A stretch of DNA of 64,000 nt from NCBI GenBank assembly GCA_963833835.1, contig CAWHZI010000008.1:310001-374000 (forward strand), written 5' to 3'. The notes under the pieces were generated by a model, which saw nothing but the letters and a program-made list of their open reading frames with translations, was not told the origin of the DNA and did not search any database. The position numbers were made by a program, and so were the translations under genes. The DNA is from Bog-532 sp963833835 (GTDB lineage: Bacteria; Actinomycetota; Actinomycetes; Streptosporangiales; Streptosporangiaceae). Below are positions 1-7,190 of this stretch, in pieces. Every line of letters begins with the position of its first letter. Position 1 is the first letter of the stretch.

Positions 1-116
1 GAGCTACTTGAGCCGCTGCTCGCGCCCGGGGCGGATGCGCCGCAAGCCGAGACGGCGGCCACGGCTATAACTGCACCCGCCCACATAACGCGTCTTCGCG
101 AAAATGGCTTGATCAT
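1..116 (-). CDS. Lipoprotein, N-terminal part (cut by window edge)
   Basis: Reading leftward from an ATG at 116, the first 38 codons encode a basic n-region (MIKPFSRRR), a hydrophobic core and a lipobox VSAC followed by a Ser/Ala/Gly-rich linker, which is a typical actinobacterial lipoprotein signal peptide. A good ribosome binding site (AAGGGGAG) lies 6 bases upstream. The gene follows the CapA-like gene on the same strand with only about 40 bases between, so the two are probably co-transcribed. The mature protein lies outside the window. Given the ABC importer nearby, a solute-binding protein is plausible, but nothing visible proves it. Lipidation would need Lgt, whose gene begins at the other end of this window. 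Confidence 0.72.
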   Translation of the reverse strand, partial: MIKPFSRRRVMWAGAVIAVAAVSACGASAPGASSGSSS

Positions 117-144
117 AGATTTCTCCCCTTCATTAGGTTTATAA

Positions 145-169
145 AAAATCGAAATCAGTTTTCGATTTT
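145..169 (-). other. AT-rich hairpin at the end of the CapA-like gene
   Basis: AAAATCGAAA and TTTCGATTTT form a perfect 10-bp stem around a 5-base loop. The stem straddles the stop codon of the CapA-like gene and lies just before the lipoprotein gene. It could be an intercistronic attenuator or RNA-stability element. It is too AT-rich and unlike the GC-rich terminators elsewhere in the window to be called a terminator with confidence. Confidence 0.45.
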
Positions 170-1480
170 CACGCTTGCGCGATGTCCAGCCGGGTCGGCC
201 ACGATTTCCGTGCCGTATTGCGCCGACATCTCGGCGATCCGGGCCAGGATCGCTGTCCCCTCCGGCCCGTGAGCCACTCGCGGCATGCCCCGCTGGTGCA
301 TCGGCAGGGTCCGGTTCAAGGTGATCGGAACCAGCTCGAGCTCAGCCCGGCCGCCGTCGACCACAAAGCGCGTCATCACGGCCTGCCAGAATTCTTCGTG
401 AGCGCTGAATCCACCGCCGACGGCGGCATTGTTCCAATCGGTGACGGACGCGGTGCGGGGATCAAGCCCCTGCTTCTCGAACGCCTCCGGGGGCAGGATG
501 GGGCGCGTTTCGTTGGTGAAGAAGAAGTTCCCCATCGAGTAGACGATGGGGTGGCCGTGGTAGATCTCGACGCCGCGCAGCTGATGAGGCCCATGGCCGA
601 GCACGATGTCGGCGCCAGCGTCGATCCACTGATGGCAGACCTCGGCCAGGAACGTGGCCGGCTCCGGCGAGTTCCAGCCGTCACCGGCGCTCTCATGACA
701 GTGAATGCTCACGGCGACGACATCAGCCTGGCTGCGGGCGAACTCGATCGAGCGCAACGTCGCGTCCAGGTCGCCGGCGTGCGCCCGCGTCATCACCCCT
801 AGCTGGTCGCCCACCACGAACCGTCGCCCGGCAAAGGCCAGCGCATCGCCGCCCGCCGGTCCGGTCAGTCCGTCCAGGGCCCGCGTGCGGCTGACCGCCA
901 CCCGGCTCCGCCGGGCCCGGGCCGTCCCGAGCTCCTCATCGAGCTGCCTCAGCTGGCGCATCCACTCGCCGGTCACCTGGTACTCCGTGCTGTACCGCAG
1001 CGGGTTCACCCCGACGCGCCCCAGCGTGAACGGCCCCGGGTCGGCGGCGAGGCTGCCCTCGGCGTTGCTGGACGACACCCCGATGAGGGCCAGGCGCCCG
1101 GCCGCGGTGTCGACAAACTCCGGCGCTCTGGCCTGGCCCAGCGTCTGGCCGGCCCCGGCGAAGGGCATCCGCGCCCGGCGAAGCGCGGTGATGGTGTCGG
1201 CCGCCCCTCGTTCGCCGAAGTCCATCACGTGGTTGTTGGCGAAGTTGACGATGCCGACACCAAGCCAGCTGAGGTCGGCCAGCGCGGACGTCCGGCCCGC
1301 CACGTGGCCGCCCCGCGGCACCACCGCCGGAGTCGGCGGGAACGCCGGCAGCGACATCTCCAGATTGGCGAAACCGATGTCGGCCCGGGTCAAGAGCTCG
1401 CGCACGGGCGCCAGGCCCTCATCAGCCTGGATATTCCGGCTGAGCAGCACGTCTCCGGCCGCGACGATCTCCACGGGCAT
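155..1480 (-). CDS. CapA family metallophosphatase-like protein
   Basis: The 441-residue protein resembles the PGA_cap/CapA family, calcineurin-like metallophosphatase folds named after the poly-gamma-glutamate capsule protein. Visible family motifs are the N-terminal GDVLLSR, NLE near residue 40, FANNHVMDFGE (the NHxxDxG metal motif) near residue 80, and the C-terminal GHGPHQ and YSMGNF blocks. No signal peptide or membrane segment is seen at this start, so it looks cytoplasmic, unlike classical membrane-anchored CapA. No capB or capC lies nearby, so capsule synthesis is unlikely. It is divergent from the MmgE/PrpD gene across a 322-base AT-rich gap and upstream of a lipoprotein gene. The substrate is unknown. 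Confidence 0.85.
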   Translation of the reverse strand: MPVEIVAAGDVLLSRNIQADEGLAPVRELLTRADIGFANLEMSLPAFPPTPAVVPRGGHVAGRTSALADLSWLGVGIVNFANNHVMDFGERGAADTITALRRARMPFAGAGQTLGQARAPEFVDTAAGRLALIGVSSSNAEGSLAADPGPFTLGRVGVNPLRYSTEYQVTGEWMRQLRQLDEELGTARARRSRVAVSRTRALDGLTGPAGGDALAFAGRRFVVGDQLGVMTRAHAGDLDATLRSIEFARSQADVVAVSIHCHESAGDGWNSPEPATFLAEVCHQWIDAGADIVLGHGPHQLRGVEIYHGHPIVYSMGNFFFTNETRPILPPEAFEKQGLDPRTASVTDWNNAAVGGGFSAHEEFWQAVMTRFVVDGGRAELELVPITLNRTLPMHQRGMPRVAHGPEGTAILARIAEMSAQYGTEIVADPAGHRASVKIEN

Positions 1481-1802
1481 CCCACCAATCAGGCAATCGC
1501 CGACCTTGCCGACACCATCAGGCTGAAATTACTGATAAATAATCAGGTATTACGTCTGGATATATATAATCAGGTCTTAACAAAACGTCAATACATGTTG
1601 CTTATCGCGCTAGAAGTATCGCTCTGCGTAACCAACCTCACGGGCCGCCCGTGGTCCAGGAAGGGGAAGCGGAGGGCGTGGATGCGACTGAGCTTGGTTC
1701 CTCAACCCGGCCGGAGCGCCCGCTGGTGACGGCGTCAGCGGTGGAGCCTAGCGCGCCAGCCAAGTCTGTATTTATTAGTAAATATCAGATATCTTCTCGG
1801 CC
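1481..1802. promoter_or_regulatory. AT-rich divergent promoter region
   Basis: These 322 bases separate the divergent CapA-like and MmgE/PrpD genes. Two patches are far more AT-rich than the surroundings (about 1525-1600 and 1768-1796). They contain CTGAT-AAATA-ATCAG, an inverted repeat near 1528-1542, a second ATAATCAG near 1565, and TTAGTAAATATCAGATATC near 1774-1793. I read these as overlapping promoters with operator half-sites of the ATCAG type. No convincing gene is seen here. Confidence 0.5.
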
Positions 1803-3203
1803 ATGCCTGCCGTGCCTGACGTGCCGCCTGCCCCGTCCGACCTGCCGTCTCCCACGCTTGACCTGGTGGCCTACTCGCGGGATTCCCGGTTTGAAAAGCT
1901 GCCCGAACCGGTCGTCGACGCCGCGAAGCGGGTCATCCTCGACATCCTCGGCTGCATGATCCTCGGCACCACGTTGCCGCCCGGCGAGGTGATGTGGCGC
2001 TACGTCGACTCCGCCGCGGGTGGCGGGCCAAGCAGCATCGTCGGCCGGGGGACCGCGGTGACGGCGGCGTACGCCGCGCTGGCCAACGGCACGGCCGCCC
2101 ACGCCGACGAGCTCGACTGCTCGATCCGGACCGGCGGCCATCCCGCCGCGCTGTCGGTGGCCGCTGCGCTGGCCGCGTGCGAAGCGGCCGGGGCCAGCGG
2201 CCGGGAACTGATCAACGCCGTCGTGCTCTCCCTGGATATCGGCACCCGGATTTTCGTGGCTATGGGCCGCCGCAAGACCTGGCTGGCCACCCATCACCTG
2301 CACAGCAGCGTGTGCTTCGCCCTTGGCGCGGCCATGGGGGCCGGCCGCGTCCTGGACCTTGGCGTCGACGAGATGCAGTACGCGATGGCCATCGCGGGCA
2401 TGTCGATCCAGTCACCGATGGCCCTGTTCGACGACGCCACCCACATGGCCAAGGCGTTCGTGCACGGGCAGGCCGCGTACGCCGGGGTATCAGGCGCGCT
2501 GCTGGCCCAGGCTGGCTTTCAGTCCACGCCGGGCATCCTGGAGACGCGCAACGGGCTGATCGATGTCTGGCGCACCGACGACACCGATCTGAGCAAGCTG
2601 ACGGACGGGCTTGGCCAGCGGTTCGCTGTCCTGGACGCCGGGTTCAAGTACTACTCGGCCGGCTACCCGATTCACGCGCCGCTGCATGCCGTGCTCACGC
2701 TGATGCGCGAGCATCAGCTGACGGCCGATGACATCACCGGGGTCCGGGTCGGCCTGGCGCCAGAGACAGCCGTGACCGTGGACTCGAGCCCCACTCCGTC
2801 GATCAGCGTGCGGCACATGCTGAGCGTCGGCGCGGTCCTCGGCCAGCTCTCCTACCGGGAGGCGCACGACCCCTCGCTGCTGGAGCGGCCGGATGTCCAG
2901 CGGTTCCGGTCGGTTATCAAGATCATCCCTGACCCCGGGCTGGTCGTGGAAGGGATTGAGCGGCGCGCGTCCTGGGTCGAGATCGAGACCGGTACCGGGA
3001 ACTTCCGGCTCGACAACCAGCTGCCCCCGGGGCACTGGGAGACCGGCGGCATGCCCTGGCCGGACGCCGAGGCGAAGTTCCGGGAACTGGCCGCGCTGCG
3101 TCTGCCCGACGTGGCCGTCGGCGAGGTCCTGGCCACCGTCCGCAGCCTGGAATCGCTGGAGTCGGTCGCCCGGCTCGGTGTGCTGCTCCGCACGACTGAC
3201 TGA
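1803..3203 (+). CDS. MmgE/PrpD family protein, copy 1
   Basis: This 466-residue protein belongs to the MmgE/PrpD superfamily (2-methylcitrate dehydratase, cis-aconitate decarboxylase, iminodisuccinate epimerase and relatives). The family opening LAVYSRD-like helix and DILGCMILG stretch are followed by the hallmark NGTAAHADELDC...GGHPA region near residues 95-115, and by the IHAPLHAVL segment near residue 285. Length is normal. The family removes or moves acidic groups on polycarboxylates, but the substrate cannot be read from sequence. No strong ribosome binding site precedes the ATG at 1803. It is the first gene of the plus-strand island, upstream of a ComA-like gene and a second family member at 4474, which suggests two successive steps on related acids. 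Confidence 0.88.
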   Translation: MPAVPDVPPAPSDLPSPTLDLVAYSRDSRFEKLPEPVVDAAKRVILDILGCMILGTTLPPGEVMWRYVDSAAGGGPSSIVGRGTAVTAAYAALANGTAAHADELDCSIRTGGHPAALSVAAALAACEAAGASGRELINAVVLSLDIGTRIFVAMGRRKTWLATHHLHSSVCFALGAAMGAGRVLDLGVDEMQYAMAIAGMSIQSPMALFDDATHMAKAFVHGQAAYAGVSGALLAQAGFQSTPGILETRNGLIDVWRTDDTDLSKLTDGLGQRFAVLDAGFKYYSAGYPIHAPLHAVLTLMREHQLTADDITGVRVGLAPETAVTVDSSPTPSISVRHMLSVGAVLGQLSYREAHDPSLLERPDVQRFRSVIKIIPDPGLVVEGIERRASWVEIETGTGNFRLDNQLPPGHWETGGMPWPDAEAKFRELAALRLPDVAVGEVLATVRSLESLESVARLGVLLRTTD

Positions 3204-3572
3204 CCACGGGCTCAGGACGGCGTAGGGCCGGAAATCGAGACCTATTCTCGAGACCTATTCCTGAGACTGCATAAATGATAAATTATCCGAACCCGACGAA
3301 GGGTGGGCCCAGGCATGTTCGGCGGAGTCCGCGCCAGCACGGACGGGACGGCCTTGAGCTGGCCATTTCCCGTCCCCGCGCTGCTGGACGTCCGCATCGC
3401 CGTGGCCACCCAGACCGAGTTGACCGCTCTCCGCGCCCGGCCCGTGGCCAGACCGGCCCGCCTGCCTCGCGGCCAGCTGCGTGCCGCGATCCCCGTTTCC
3501 CGGCCCCCTCTCTTCCCGGGCTGAGTACTTCACCAGCGAACGAGCAGGCCCCGACCAGACAGGAGCACGCGA
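3204..3572 (+). promoter_or_regulatory. Regulatory gap with three 13-bp GAGAC repeats
   Basis: The 369-base gap before the ComA-like gene holds three head-to-tail 13-base units beginning GAGAC at 3237, 3250 and 3263 (GAGACCTATTCTC, GAGACCTATTCCT, GAGACTGCATAAA), followed at once by the AT-rich stretch ATGATAAATTATC. The last unit contains GACTGCATAA, which occurs again at 9067-9076 ahead of the binding-protein gene. The rest is GC-rich with no supported gene. The layout suggests an operator array next to a promoter. The true transcript start may lie well upstream of the 3573 start codon. Confidence 0.5.
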
Positions 3573-4427
3573 GTGACTGATCCCAAGCGCGACACCCGGC
3601 GCGGCTTCGACTTCCTCGAGCTGAACCAGCGCACGGCCAAGCCGCGAACCAGCCGTGGGGTGACCGAGATCCGGGGCACGCACTACAAGCCGCTGGGCAC
3701 CCGCGCGCTGGAGGACCTGCTGGAGGCGATGGGGGAGTACATCGACACCCTGAAGTTCGCCGGCGGCTCCTTCGCGATCATGCCGAGGTCCGTGTCGGCC
3801 AAGATCATCGATATCTGCCACGCCTACAACGTGAAGGTCTCGACCGGCGGCGCGCTCGAGCACGCCCTGATGCGCCGGGGCGATGTGGTCGACCAGTTCT
3901 TCGCCGAGGTCCTCGACTTGGGCTTCGACACCGTCGAGGTGTCCGCGAACTACATCAGCCTGCCGCAGGACGATCTCGTCCGGTTGTGCGAGAAGGTCGT
4001 CAAGCTCGGCCTGGCGGCGAAGCCGGAGATCGCGCTGCGCTCGGGTACAGCCGGGGGTGTGGTCAGCGCGGCCGACATCGAGGCCAATGACGTCGCCGAC
4101 GTGGCCTACATGATCCGGCTGGGCAAGCGGTACCTGGACGCCGGGGCCCAGATGCTCATGGTCGAGTCCGAGGGCATCACCGAGGACGTCACCTCCTGGC
4201 GCCCCGACGTGGTCTCGCGTCTGGTCGACGGCCTGGGACTGGAGCACCTGATGTTCGAGGCGGCCGATCCGGTGGTCTTCGCCTGGTATGTGCGCCTGTA
4301 CGGCGCCGAGGTGAACCTGTTCATCGACCACACCCAGATCTATCACCTGGAGTCCCTGCGCTCTGGCGTCGGCGGCGGCGGTCCGCTGTGGGGTCGAGTG
4401 CTGACCTACGCGCCCGACGCCGGCTGA
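3573..4427 (+). CDS. ComA-like (phosphosulfolactate synthase family) TIM-barrel protein
   Basis: The 284-residue protein follows the ComA pattern (PF02679): YIDTLKFAGGSF near residue 55, STGGALEH near 90, LGFDTVEVSANYISLP near 115, MLMVESEGI near 190, LMFEA near 225 and the closing VNLFIDHTQIYHLESLRSGVGGGG. True ComA adds sulfite to phosphoenolpyruvate in coenzyme M synthesis. No comB- or comC-like gene is present, and several family blocks are altered (NLGNI-like becomes NLFID; the usual arginine/threonine-rich end becomes VGGGG), so the reaction may differ. The start is GTG at 3573 with AGGAG at 3561. It lies between two MmgE/PrpD genes and is presumably co-transcribed with the second. Confidence 0.78.
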   Translation: MTDPKRDTRRGFDFLELNQRTAKPRTSRGVTEIRGTHYKPLGTRALEDLLEAMGEYIDTLKFAGGSFAIMPRSVSAKIIDICHAYNVKVSTGGALEHALMRRGDVVDQFFAEVLDLGFDTVEVSANYISLPQDDLVRLCEKVVKLGLAAKPEIALRSGTAGGVVSAADIEANDVADVAYMIRLGKRYLDAGAQMLMVESEGITEDVTSWRPDVVSRLVDGLGLEHLMFEAADPVVFAWYVRLYGAEVNLFIDHTQIYHLESLRSGVGGGGPLWGRVLTYAPDAG

Positions 4428-4473
4428 CCGCGGCTTGCCCGACCAACCCGGCCCGACGATTTGAGGTTCACTG

Positions 4474-5844
4474 ATGACAACTGAGTACACCCGGCCGCTG
4501 AGCGAGTTTGTCAGCCAGGTCAGCTACGACGAGTTTCCTGCCGAGGTCGTGCATCAGGTCAAGCGGTCGGTACTGGACTCGCTGGCCGTCGGCCTGTTCG
4601 GCAGCCACCAGGCGTGGTCGGAGGCCGTGGTCGGCATCCTGTCGCCGCCGCGCGGGGATGGCGCAGCCGTCTGGGGCTGGCCGGGCCAGCTGTCGGCGGC
4701 CGACGCCGCCCTGGCCACCGGCACCTTCATCCACGGGTTCGAGCTCGACGACCTGCACAAGGAGGCGGCGCTGCACGTGAGCGCCGTCACGCTCCCGGCG
4801 ACCCTGGGGCTGGCCCAGGTGGCCGCGACCCCGGTCTCCGGCCGCGACCTCATCACCGCGCAGGTGGCTGGCTACGAAGCCGGGATCCGGGTCGGCTTGT
4901 CCTGCAACCTGGGCATTCTCAAGCGGGGTTTCCACAACACCGGGGTCGTGGGCGCCGTCGCGGCCAGTGCCGCCGCGAGCCGCGTACTCAATCTGGATCC
5001 CGTGGCCACCTGGGACGCCATCGGCTGCTCGGGAAGCTTCGCCTCCGGCCTGGGTGCGGCGCAGTTCGCGTCCTCGGTCAAGCGCGCGCACGCCGGCCGG
5101 GCGGCCCAGTCCGGCGTCTACGCCGCCGAGCTGGGCCGCCAGGGTTTCCGCGGCATCAGGGACCTGTTCGAGAACCACCATGGCGGCTTTTACGGAACGT
5201 TCGCCGAGGAGTACGACCCTGAGGAGCTGCTCCGCGATCTCGGCACGAACTGGCGGACCGCGGAGATCGGGCACAAGGTCTTCCCGACCTGCGCGGCCAG
5301 CCAGACGAGCGTGGAGGCCGCCCTCGGCCTGCGCGAGCAAATCGGTGACGTGGCCACGATCGAGAAGGTGCACGTGACCGGCCCGAAATCACTCAAGGCC
5401 CATGTGGGATGGGACTACGTTCCGGACACCGTCACGACCGCCCAGATGAACCTGTCCTTCGCGGTGGCCGCCGCCTTCCTCGACGGGCAGGTGGGCGTCG
5501 ACCAGTTCGCGCCTGATCGGCTGGCCGACCCCCGGCTGCTGGAGTTCGCCCGGAAGGTCGACGTGGTCGGGGATCCGGCCGCCGACGCACGGGGCCGGGC
5601 CTACCGGCACGCCATCACGATGACGGTGACGGCCGACGGCCAGGAGTACACGGCCAGCGTCGATCACGTCATGGGCACCGACACCCGCCCCATCACCGAT
5701 GACCAGCTGGCCGGGAAGTTCTACGACCTGGCTCCGCGGGCCGTCGGCACGGATCGGGCCAAGCAGATCTACGACCTCGTGCAGGACCTCGAGTCGCTGC
5801 CGGACGTACGGGAGCTGGCCAGCCTGCTGGTCAGCGAGAGCTGA
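4474..5844 (+). CDS. MmgE/PrpD family protein, copy 2
   Basis: A second MmgE/PrpD protein of 456 residues, clearly diverged from the copy at 1803. It has the SLAVGLFGS helix near residue 40, the hallmark HGFELDDLHKEAALHVSAVTLPA stretch near 90-110, and the C-terminal VDHVMGTDTRPI...KF block typical of the family. An ATG at 4474 follows a GAGG site 8 bases upstream and lies 46 bases after the ComA-like gene, consistent with one transcript. The substrate is unknown. Two different MmgE/PrpD proteins around one ComA-like enzyme suggest a pathway for a branched or sulfonated polycarboxylate, which is inference only. Confidence 0.88.
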   Translation: MTTEYTRPLSEFVSQVSYDEFPAEVVHQVKRSVLDSLAVGLFGSHQAWSEAVVGILSPPRGDGAAVWGWPGQLSAADAALATGTFIHGFELDDLHKEAALHVSAVTLPATLGLAQVAATPVSGRDLITAQVAGYEAGIRVGLSCNLGILKRGFHNTGVVGAVAASAAASRVLNLDPVATWDAIGCSGSFASGLGAAQFASSVKRAHAGRAAQSGVYAAELGRQGFRGIRDLFENHHGGFYGTFAEEYDPEELLRDLGTNWRTAEIGHKVFPTCAASQTSVEAALGLREQIGDVATIEKVHVTGPKSLKAHVGWDYVPDTVTTAQMNLSFAVAAAFLDGQVGVDQFAPDRLADPRLLEFARKVDVVGDPAADARGRAYRHAITMTVTADGQEYTASVDHVMGTDTRPITDDQLAGKFYDLAPRAVGTDRAKQIYDLVQDLESLPDVRELASLLVSES

Positions 5845-6032
5845 CCGGATCGAACGGACATTGCCGGTGTTCCGTACTGGCCCGGCCTGTTAACACAGCC
5901 TTGTAAAGACGATGAGACTTGATAACATATCAAAAAGTCTAATAAAGTTTATTAATATCACGCACGCCTATCTGAGGCTGATATCGGCCAGAGGCGAAGT
6001 TCCCGCTAATGGCGGTGGGAGGTGGCCAGTCC
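5845..6032 (+). promoter_or_regulatory. AT-rich promoter of the ABC importer operon
   Basis: Bases 5911-5962 are strikingly AT-rich. They begin with GAGACTTGATAAC (5914-5926), which resembles the GAGACTGCATAAA unit ahead of the ComA-like gene, then run through AATAAAGTTTATTAATATC, which contains the near-palindrome AATAAAGTTTATT. I read this as the promoter and operator of the transporter operon, possibly under the same regulator as the enzymes upstream. Confidence 0.5.
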
Positions 6033-7190
6033 GTGACGAGCCTGCTTGGCGACGACACCGCGAGCGACCGGCGGTTGGCTTCGAGCGAGGTAACGCTTTC
6101 TGATCTGACCGTTAAGTACGGCGACTTCGTGGCCGTCGATAACCTGAGCCTGCGCATCGAGCCCGGCGAGCTGTTCGTCCTGCTGGGCCGGTCCGGCTGC
6201 GGGAAGACCAGCACCATGCGCAGCATCGCCGGTCTCGAGGAGCCGTCCGCCGGCTCGATCAGGGTCGGCGACCAGGTCTTCTTCGACTCGCGTTCCCGCA
6301 CGAACGTCCGCATCAATCGCCGTGACGTCGGGCTGGTGTTCCAGTCCTACGCGATCTGGCCGCACATGACGGTCTACCAGAACGTCGCGTTCCCGCTGCG
6401 GATGAAGCGTGTCGCCAAGCCGGAGATCAAGGAGCGCGTCGGCCAGGTCCTGGAGTCCGTGGACATGGCGCACCTGGCGAAGCAGCCTGCCAGCAACCTC
6501 AGCGGTGGCCAGATGCAGCGGGTGGCGCTCGCCCGCAACCTGGTCATGCGGCCGCGGGTGCTGCTGCTGGACGAGCCGCTGTCCAACCTTGACGCCAAAC
6601 TGCGCGAGTCGCTGCGCACCGAACTGCGGCAGATTCAGCGTGAGTCCGGCATCACCAGCGTCTATGTCACCCATGACCAAGCCGAGGCGCTGGTGCTGGC
6701 CGACCGCATCGCGGTGATGGAGGGCGGCCAGATCCGGCAGATCGGGGCGCCCGAGGAACTGTACCGGGCGCCAGCGACCCGCATGATCGCCGACTTCCTC
6801 GGCGTAACCAACATCTTCGATGGCGTCGTCACGGTCGTGGACCGAGACGTGGTTCACGTGCGGCTTCAGCAGGCGGACACGGAGCTCCTGGCTCGCCGCC
6901 CGGCTGCGGACGTCAAGATTGGCGATATCGTCGCGGTCAGCGTCCGGCCCGAGTCGCTGCGGGTGGATCCCGATTCGCCACCAGGTGGATCAGCCACCCC
7001 GGCCACCAACACCTGGCCGGGAACCGTGCGATCCGGAATGTTCGCCGGCACGCACTACCGGCTTGCGGTCGAGTTGCCCGGCGGCCTGCTCGCTGACGTT
7101 ATTTACTACGGCTCGGGTTCTGGGGTCAGCGAGGGCGCCAGCATCACCGTGCGGGCGGAGCCCGCTGACGTCCGGGTGCTGACGTCGTGA
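6033..7190 (+). CDS. ABC importer ATPase, PotA/FbpC type
   Basis: This is the ATP-binding subunit of an importer of the Fe3+/thiamine/polyamine/2-aminoethylphosphonate group. Visible motifs are Walker A GRSGCGKTS, Q-loop FQSYAIWPHMT, signature LSGGQMQRVALAR, Walker B LLLDEPLSNLDAK, switch VTHDQAEAL and a C-terminal TOBE region (about residues 280-385). I prefer the GTG at 6033 because GGGAGG lies 10 bases before it. An in-frame ATG at 6009 would add 8 residues but has no such site. Its stop overlaps the GTG of the permease gene, so the two are translationally coupled. It should energise the permease at 7187 and serve the lipoprotein at 9330. Confidence 0.92.
   Translation: MTSLLGDDTASDRRLASSEVTLSDLTVKYGDFVAVDNLSLRIEPGELFVLLGRSGCGKTSTMRSIAGLEEPSAGSIRVGDQVFFDSRSRTNVRINRRDVGLVFQSYAIWPHMTVYQNVAFPLRMKRVAKPEIKERVGQVLESVDMAHLAKQPASNLSGGQMQRVALARNLVMRPRVLLLDEPLSNLDAKLRESLRTELRQIQRESGITSVYVTHDQAEALVLADRIAVMEGGQIRQIGAPEELYRAPATRMIADFLGVTNIFDGVVTVVDRDVVHVRLQQADTELLARRPAADVKIGDIVAVSVRPESLRVDPDSPPGGSATPATNTWPGTVRSGMFAGTHYRLAVELPGGLLADVIYYGSGSGVSEGASITVRAEPADVRVLTS

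Noticed and set aside
3263..3300. CTGAGA near 3262 as part of a TPP riboswitch
   Set aside because: Only the short CTGAGA string is present. The other conserved thi-box parts are missing.
3255..4490. 411-codon minus-strand frame opposite the ComA-like gene
   Set aside because: It is Gly/Arg/His-rich without family motifs and lies exactly antisense to a well-supported gene, as expected in high-GC DNA.
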